From Thuidium tamariscinum (taxonomy: Eukaryota; Streptophyta; Bryopsida; Hypnales; Thuidiaceae), in contig OX344750.2 in assembly GCA_947034885.2 (NCBI GenBank), forward strand, positions 37,248,821 to 37,312,820: a stretch of DNA of 64,000 nt, in the 5' to 3' direction. Below, one piece after another: positions 58,397 through 64,000 of the stretch. Both the position numbers and the translations under genes were made by a program. The notes beneath the pieces are model-generated. The model worked only from the letters and a program-made list of their open reading frames with translations, had not been told where the DNA came from and searched no databases. Within the stretch, counting starts at the first letter, position 1, and each line of letters opens with the position of its first letter.

Positions 58397-60835
58397 GAGA
58401 AGGTGAGAATTTTTTTTATGCACTTGTTGTACATGTAAATAATTTTCTCCCTATTTTGGATTGCCATTTTGTATTTTGTAGCCTGAACTATCCCATTCAA
58501 GCGTTAAGATTTCAAATCTAAATTCATAATTTTCAAATTTCATCATCCATGGTAAATAATTTGTTCACACTTTTCCTAAATGAAATTTTTGGTGCAAAGT
58601 TCTAAATTTTGAATCTCCCAAATAAGGCTCATAGTATTAGTTTTATACAATCCATCTTACCCATTAGATGACATTTGAGAGCATTATAGGGCCGTTTCGA
58701 GTTTGTTCCGAAAATAGTTTCCAATGTCACTGGCCATAGTCAGGCCACCATTAACCTAAAAAAATAATAATAATAATAATTTGGGTCTTGAAATATGAAA
58801 AAAAGTCAAAAAAAAAATTTAATTTAATTACATGGCAATGTCTCGACCATATAGGATTCTTATTCCTACAGCAGAAATTGTATTCTTGCAGTCCAGAAAC
58901 TCACAATCTCCTAATGCCCTCAAATTTCATCTAATGCTTGTCTTTTAATGCATTCAAACAAGGCGGCTCTCAAATGAATACACTCAATTAAAATACCCTT
59001 TTAAAACCAAATTTTGCCAAAATTCATCAATTCTATATACAAGACTTTGGAGACACTTTCAAATACATTTATTGTCAAATTTTTCTAAATTCATATTCAA
59101 ATTCATATCAAGTTCAAAAAATATATTTGAAAGTACTCTTTTGACTTTTAACAAGATGCAAGAAAAATTTAGGAAATTGAATATTAGAAACAATGCTCAA
59201 TGGCTTATTTATAAATAATCTTATATAGTTCTCAAACAACTAGTACAATACTAATGTAAAGTAGATGCATTCAAATCCCCAATCTTAGTGGCTTGAATGA
59301 ATGGGATTTCTAAGAGTAATTTTATAAAATAAGGATGTTAGCCTCTTTCAAAGAACTCCAACTCAAATTATTTCATGATTTTATAACATCTATACAATAT
59401 TCTATAAATCTAAAGATTGAAAACAAAAAGATGGTATTAGACACCCTCATAATGAGCTACTTTGAATAAAAAATCTTTTCAACTCCCATTAGTTGCCTCA
59501 ATAAATCTTTAGCTTCCTATAAGTGTAATTTTCTTGCAATATTAAACCAACTAGGCTTTTATGCTAGTACAAGGGGTATAAAATTTTCCAACTTTTTTTA
59601 GGCACCATTATATCAATTCCATCTAAGCTAGGGTTAATTTCCAAATTTATCTTATTTTAATAAACTAAGTAACCCTAATAGATAAATAGAGTTCAAAGTA
59701 ACAAAAATAAAAGTCTTCACCTTACACTTAAAAAATTTGGAAAATTCAAACAAATGACACTACCTCCATTTCTCTCAAGCATAGAGTATCTCTCTAAATT
59801 ATGGAATATATACATTGAGTTGAATCTTAATAAGTAATTTATACGTGTTATGAAATTGCCTAATTTTTCTTGATTTGGTATTGTTGGAAGTCCAAAGCAT
59901 GGTCTAAAGAGTATTCTAGAGTCTTTTCTAATGCATTTTTAACATGGTTTGAACAAACTATGCATTTATAAAGTGTTGAAATAGATATATTAAGAAACAA
60001 TCCTAAACTTTAATAGTTGTATATTTTAGGGAAGCATATGTAGGGACCAATTTGGAAAGGGAATCTCACTGAGGAGCACCTATTTGAAGATTCCAAAAGT
60101 TCCTATACACTAAATATCAATAATTTCACTATTTTTCAATCTTTTTTAAGGACATGCTAAAAAGTCATTATGTCAATCAAAATGCTATATGAGTATGATA
60201 ATCTCCATAATCTTTATAGTAAATATTATGTTTGTAACTCCTATTGAATTAAGGGCCCCACCTTGGATTTTTTTGGCAACTTGCACATGCTCTATCGACT
60301 ATCGGCTTCATAATTTGTAATTTTTGCATGATATCTTTATTGAAGGTACAAATCATCCTATTGTACATTTAGGTAAGATTCAACAAATTGGTGTAAAAAT
60401 GATTTAATTTTAGAATTCAAACAAATTAGTAGCTCAATTTAGATTTTTTGGCTTTGGCACTTTTTTCTTTCAAATTTTTTAATATACCTAATTTTAGATT
60501 AATTTTTTCTATTCATGCAATAAGATGTTGTTTTTCTAAAATCTCTTAAGAACAAGTTTTGATTTTCTAAATTAGAAAAAATTAAATATTTTTAGATTTC
60601 CATAAATAATAGTAAATTTTTGTAAATTTAGACATCTTCCAAAATTTTCCTAATTATTTACAAAACTACCTACAAGCATGGTAATCTATATAAAAAACTT
60701 TGTTTCATGTGGACAATTATTTACCTACCTATGGTTAATAATTTAACACAACTAGATTCTTTATTCAATTTGAATTTACTTCACTAATGCATGCTTAAGC
60801 ATTGGTCCATTGTGCCTTTCAAGCAATGAATCTTT
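58397..60835. other. AT-rich intergenic sequence, nothing recognised
   Basis: A short AAT microsatellite (about 58765-58781) is the only simple feature. No conserved frame or terminal repeat is seen. Confidence 0.4.
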
Positions 60836-60839
60836 TTAA

Positions 60840-61754
60840 TCCCTAAAAGCCATTGTCCCTTTAGATAACAATTTGAAGTTTGGACAAATTCTGATGACGT
60901 CAATTTTTAGTGAAACTTTTGAAACTTTCTCATAAGATAGGAAAATTAATTAGCTTAGTGTGAATATAATTTTTACTTCAATTGATGTTTGAAAGCAAAA
61001 GTTATACTATAAAAAGCCCAAATTTGAACTTAGTAGGCAAAAAAATAAATCCACAAAAATTTTCATTTTCATTTTCATTTTTTTTAATCTTATACTTATA
61101 GATTATGATTTTGTTTGAGTGTGAAGCTTTGATTCATTCCATTTAGATTAGTTATGTGAAAGTTATGAGCAATCTTGTTTTTTGGACAAATTGAGCATCT
61201 TCTTAAAAAAATAACCATTTCTGAATGTAATTTTTACAATTTTTCAAAAAAAATTGCTTGGTAAGGTTAAATTTTCTTTCTTAAACAATCTCATCATTGG
61301 TATTATTGTATTTCAATCCCATCTAAGAGCTCTTAAAGATTTAATTTTTCTTTCAATCTCGGACCTACCTCAACCTAATAATTTTTTAAAGAATTAAAAT
61401 CAAGAATTTTTTTTGAAATTTTTTTCATAGACTTTCAACTCAAGTCCTAAACACAAGTTTTTTTAATTCAAAGTCCATAGTGCAAAAAATTTCACCAAAT
61501 GGAAATCAAAGTCATTTAAAATTGCAGGATAGTGTTCAAAAAACTCTTTTTTTCAGCTTTGAATGCTTATATTTTCCAATCTATACGGTCAAATTTTATG
61601 AAATTTTTACCACATGATGTGAAACAAACAAATAAAGTACAAGATCCTACAATTAGATTTTACAAAACCATTTCTTTTGTTCTTTTGGATGAATGCAACA
61701 AAATGATAGTTTTGAGTGGTTTTTGATAGAAAAATGGCCTTGGGCCTTCAGGGG
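60840..61754. mobile_element. TTAA-family element, 915 bp, older
   Basis: TTAA at 60836-60839, TTAT at 61755-61758. The ends TCCCTAAAAGCC and GGCCTTCAGGGG are imperfect inverses. Length and internal motifs (CAATCTATACGGTCAAAT, GATCCTAC) agree with 18833-19776 and 57470-58392. Confidence 0.65.
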
Positions 61755-61758
61755 TTAT

Positions 61759-63094
61759 GTGCCTAAAGATACTCAAAGTAGGCAAAAAATTTCCAAAGTA
61801 TACCTTTAAGTGCTATTTGTAAGGTAAATGACCAAATCTACTAAGCTATTGTAGAATTTTATTCAAAGTGATTCAGACTAAGACTAATCACACCATCTTG
61901 TAGATAATTATTTTTCTTTTCTAATAATATAAATTTCAACCCAAGCGGATCTTCCTAGCAAACATTAAGGGCAGAGGAAGCTTCAATCTTAAAAGGGTTA
62001 ATGAAATGTTGTCCATAGATTTATACTTGTTCTCTAATTCAAACATTAGCAAAAATTTGGAATTTCTAAAAGATTGCTAAGAAGTGCCAAAAGGGCCCAA
62101 GATTATATTTATTTGACATGGTGTGAGTCCCGTCATTATCACTCTAGCCTTGGATTTTTCTTTTTTTTGCTTAATGCTCATATTTAGGGTCATTATGGTT
62201 AAAAATCAACTAAAAAGAGTGCTCAAAGTAGGATTGATACAATTCCCACTAATGATAGAGAATTGGTTATAATGATTTTGGAGTACCTTAAAAGACTCCT
62301 TAGAGCCAATTTCTACATCTTATCAGGAGATTAGACATGATATTACACGATTACCAAGAGATTGCACTAGCAAATATTCAAGATGTGACTTAGCACTAAG
62401 GCGGGCTTTAACGGAATGCTTGACAAGGGTCCCGGAAGATTGGGCTCTGATTGGCAAACATGGGAGTTCGATAGTCTCCTACGAGCGTCATGATGAAGCC
62501 AACTGGTGGAGATTCCCTTGTACGGGAATGATTCCTCCCTAGAGGAATTAATTCCGCTATAGTACAATTTCTACTTTATCTAGACAGTGTAGGTTTTTAG
62601 CAAAACTTTGCACTTGTCATTAGGGGGCTTCATAGAAGATCCCCTAAAAGTTTCGTAATTCTCTGGATTACGGAATGACGCCATGGAAAGTCAACCGCTT
62701 TTACCGGCAATTGAAAATTCATAGAAAATCCCACGGTGATGGTGAAATTCCACTAAAAATTAGGATAGTATTTTTTAGCACCAATAAGCGTCTCGCCAAA
62801 TTTCAAGACATTCTAACATCAACAAATACCAGAACCGACAGTGGCAACAAGTTTTAATGGTTTTACCAAAATTCTCGCGAGTTGACCGCCCCCTCCCCTC
62901 ATTCCACACCTCTTACCATTTACATCTCATTTTCATTATCAAACCTCTTATACCACATTCTAGACACTCTTTTCAAACATCCTTATTTGTTACATCGAAA
63001 AGTTTGGTACCATCCACAACCTTTGTTCTTCTCCATTACACTTTGAATTTCATTATACTTTTGAGTTTTCTTGTTGAAAGCCCTTCCAAAGGAC
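61759..63094. other. Intergenic, nothing recognised
   Basis: Short frames at 62367-62567 (minus) and 62857-63180 (plus) have no recognisable domain. The sequence at 62395-62560 is less AT-rich than its surroundings. Confidence 0.35.
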
Positions 63095-63098
63095 TTAG

Positions 63099-63833
63099 GG
63101 GTCGTTGCAAGAAACATCGTCCATTTTCCGTAGTGTTTTGGAAATGGACGATGTTTTCTTTGGGAGTACTATTTAATTAGAAAATCAATTTAAAAAAAAT
63201 ATGAAAAATATTTCTAATGTATAAACCTTAAAGAAGAAGGTATCCTATAAAGGAAAAGCTTAGGAAAACTCTCCAAGTAGGAGAACTAGAAAAGTGGGAA
63301 ATCTCATGAAAATGGGCGTATTAACATTTAATTTGTAAAAAATAGGAAAATTTATTTTTCTTGAATCGAAAATTTGTCCATTTGGGAAGAGTTGATGGTG
63401 ATGACATTTCACCAAAAAAATAATCTCACCTCTATTATCAATGGTCAGAAATTGCGTGCAATGGGAGTGCTGTTTGCACGCATGTGGAGGACATAAAATA
63501 ATGTATTTTTAGATTTCCTTTGATAGAAATATGATTTCCTACTATGCAAATACACCATGAAAATTTCAACTTTAGATCATTAAATTTGGGTACTCCTAAC
63601 ATAGTAAAAACCCCTAAACCTCAATTTGTGACAAATTAACAAAAAATAATTTTAAATATAAAATGATTTTTTTTAATTTATGAAAAATAAGGGATGTAAA
63701 AATCATCAAGTTAGATAGAGGTCCAATAATTATTTCATATTCTTGAATATTTTAATTCAAAAGTTATAGTAGAAAAAAACGACGTCACTCCAATTGTGAC
63801 GGAGAACAGGATTGGTGTTTCTTGCAATCACCC
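63099..63833. mobile_element. GGGT-family fold-back, 735 bp
   Basis: The ends GGGTCGTTGCAAGAAACATC and GTGTTTCTTGCAATCACCC are inverted. TTAG stands at 63095-63098 and 63834-63837. This is a clean 4-bp target duplication. A small secondary hairpin (ACATCGTCCATTTTCC / GGAAATGGACGATGT) lies at about 63113-63153. Confidence 0.85.
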
Positions 63834-63837
63834 TTAG

Positions 63838-64000
63838 AGGTATCTTGAAGCGCTTAACCGTTGCACTTGTGTTCTAAGTTTTGAAGTCTTGATACCAAAA
63901 TCATTTGATTTAAGTCTTTTCACAAGGGATTCACAGCCTGGATTGGCTTATCGAGGATCCCCCTAAGCTTAAACGTTTGATCAAGGTCCTAGTTCCATTG
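63838..64000. other. Intergenic end of window
   Basis: No feature is recognised in the last 163 bases. Confidence 0.4.

Noticed and set aside
58765-58781. AAT microsatellite as a CRISPR-like or satellite array
   Set aside because: Only about five units; an ordinary simple repeat.

Overview
The window is a 64 kb piece of a land-plant nuclear genome. It is AT-rich and dominated by repeats. The evidence for a plant is a spliced gene for a plant-type organic cation/carnitine transporter, a Ty1/copia element primed by initiator-Met tRNA, a Stowaway-type MITE with the plant terminal sequence CTCCCTCTGTCCC, and a telo-box (AAACCCTAAACCCT) in a GC-rich promoter-like island. The sequence does not let me choose a lineage.

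From about 2.9 to 48.8 kb the window is a direct array of three related units in the same orientation: unit 1 at about 5180-17240, unit 2 at 17510-36045 and unit 3 at 41765-48830. Each unit has an AT-rich half followed by a GC-richer module. The module has a TATA-type promoter, then an approximately 127-nt imperfect hairpin built like a plant microRNA precursor (four copies: 14163, 32860, 46631, 47568), and in units 1 and 2 a further 2 kb of degraded gene pieces, including the core of a ZZ zinc finger. Because the units are aligned, each later insertion can be recognised against an 'empty' sister. This yields insertions of several types: TTAA-flanked fold-backs, a GGGTnnTTGCAAGAAA fold-back family with 4-bp target duplications, Mutator-like, CACTA-like, PIF/Harbinger-like and TA-flanked MITEs, and a complete copia element.

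The copia element (26210-32080, minus strand) has 156-bp LTRs differing at two positions, a GTCCC target duplication, a PBS and a PPT. Its gag-pol is broken by a slip in a C9 tract and by a 34-bp tandem duplication. Between the pol stop and the 3' LTR it carries, on the opposite strand, an intact 151-codon ORF that ends in an RNase H1-type hybrid-binding domain. The two convergent genes share their stop region.

From 49 to 55.5 kb the window is more genic: a three-exon minus-strand transporter gene (50388-53550) and, upstream, a GC-rich island (about 54880-55500). From 55.5 kb to the end it is AT-rich repeat debris with three more well-delimited fold-back elements. The points most worth following up are the hairpin RNA family, the antisense ORF of the copia element, and an interlocked X-Y-X'-Y' fold-back composite at 36501-38141.
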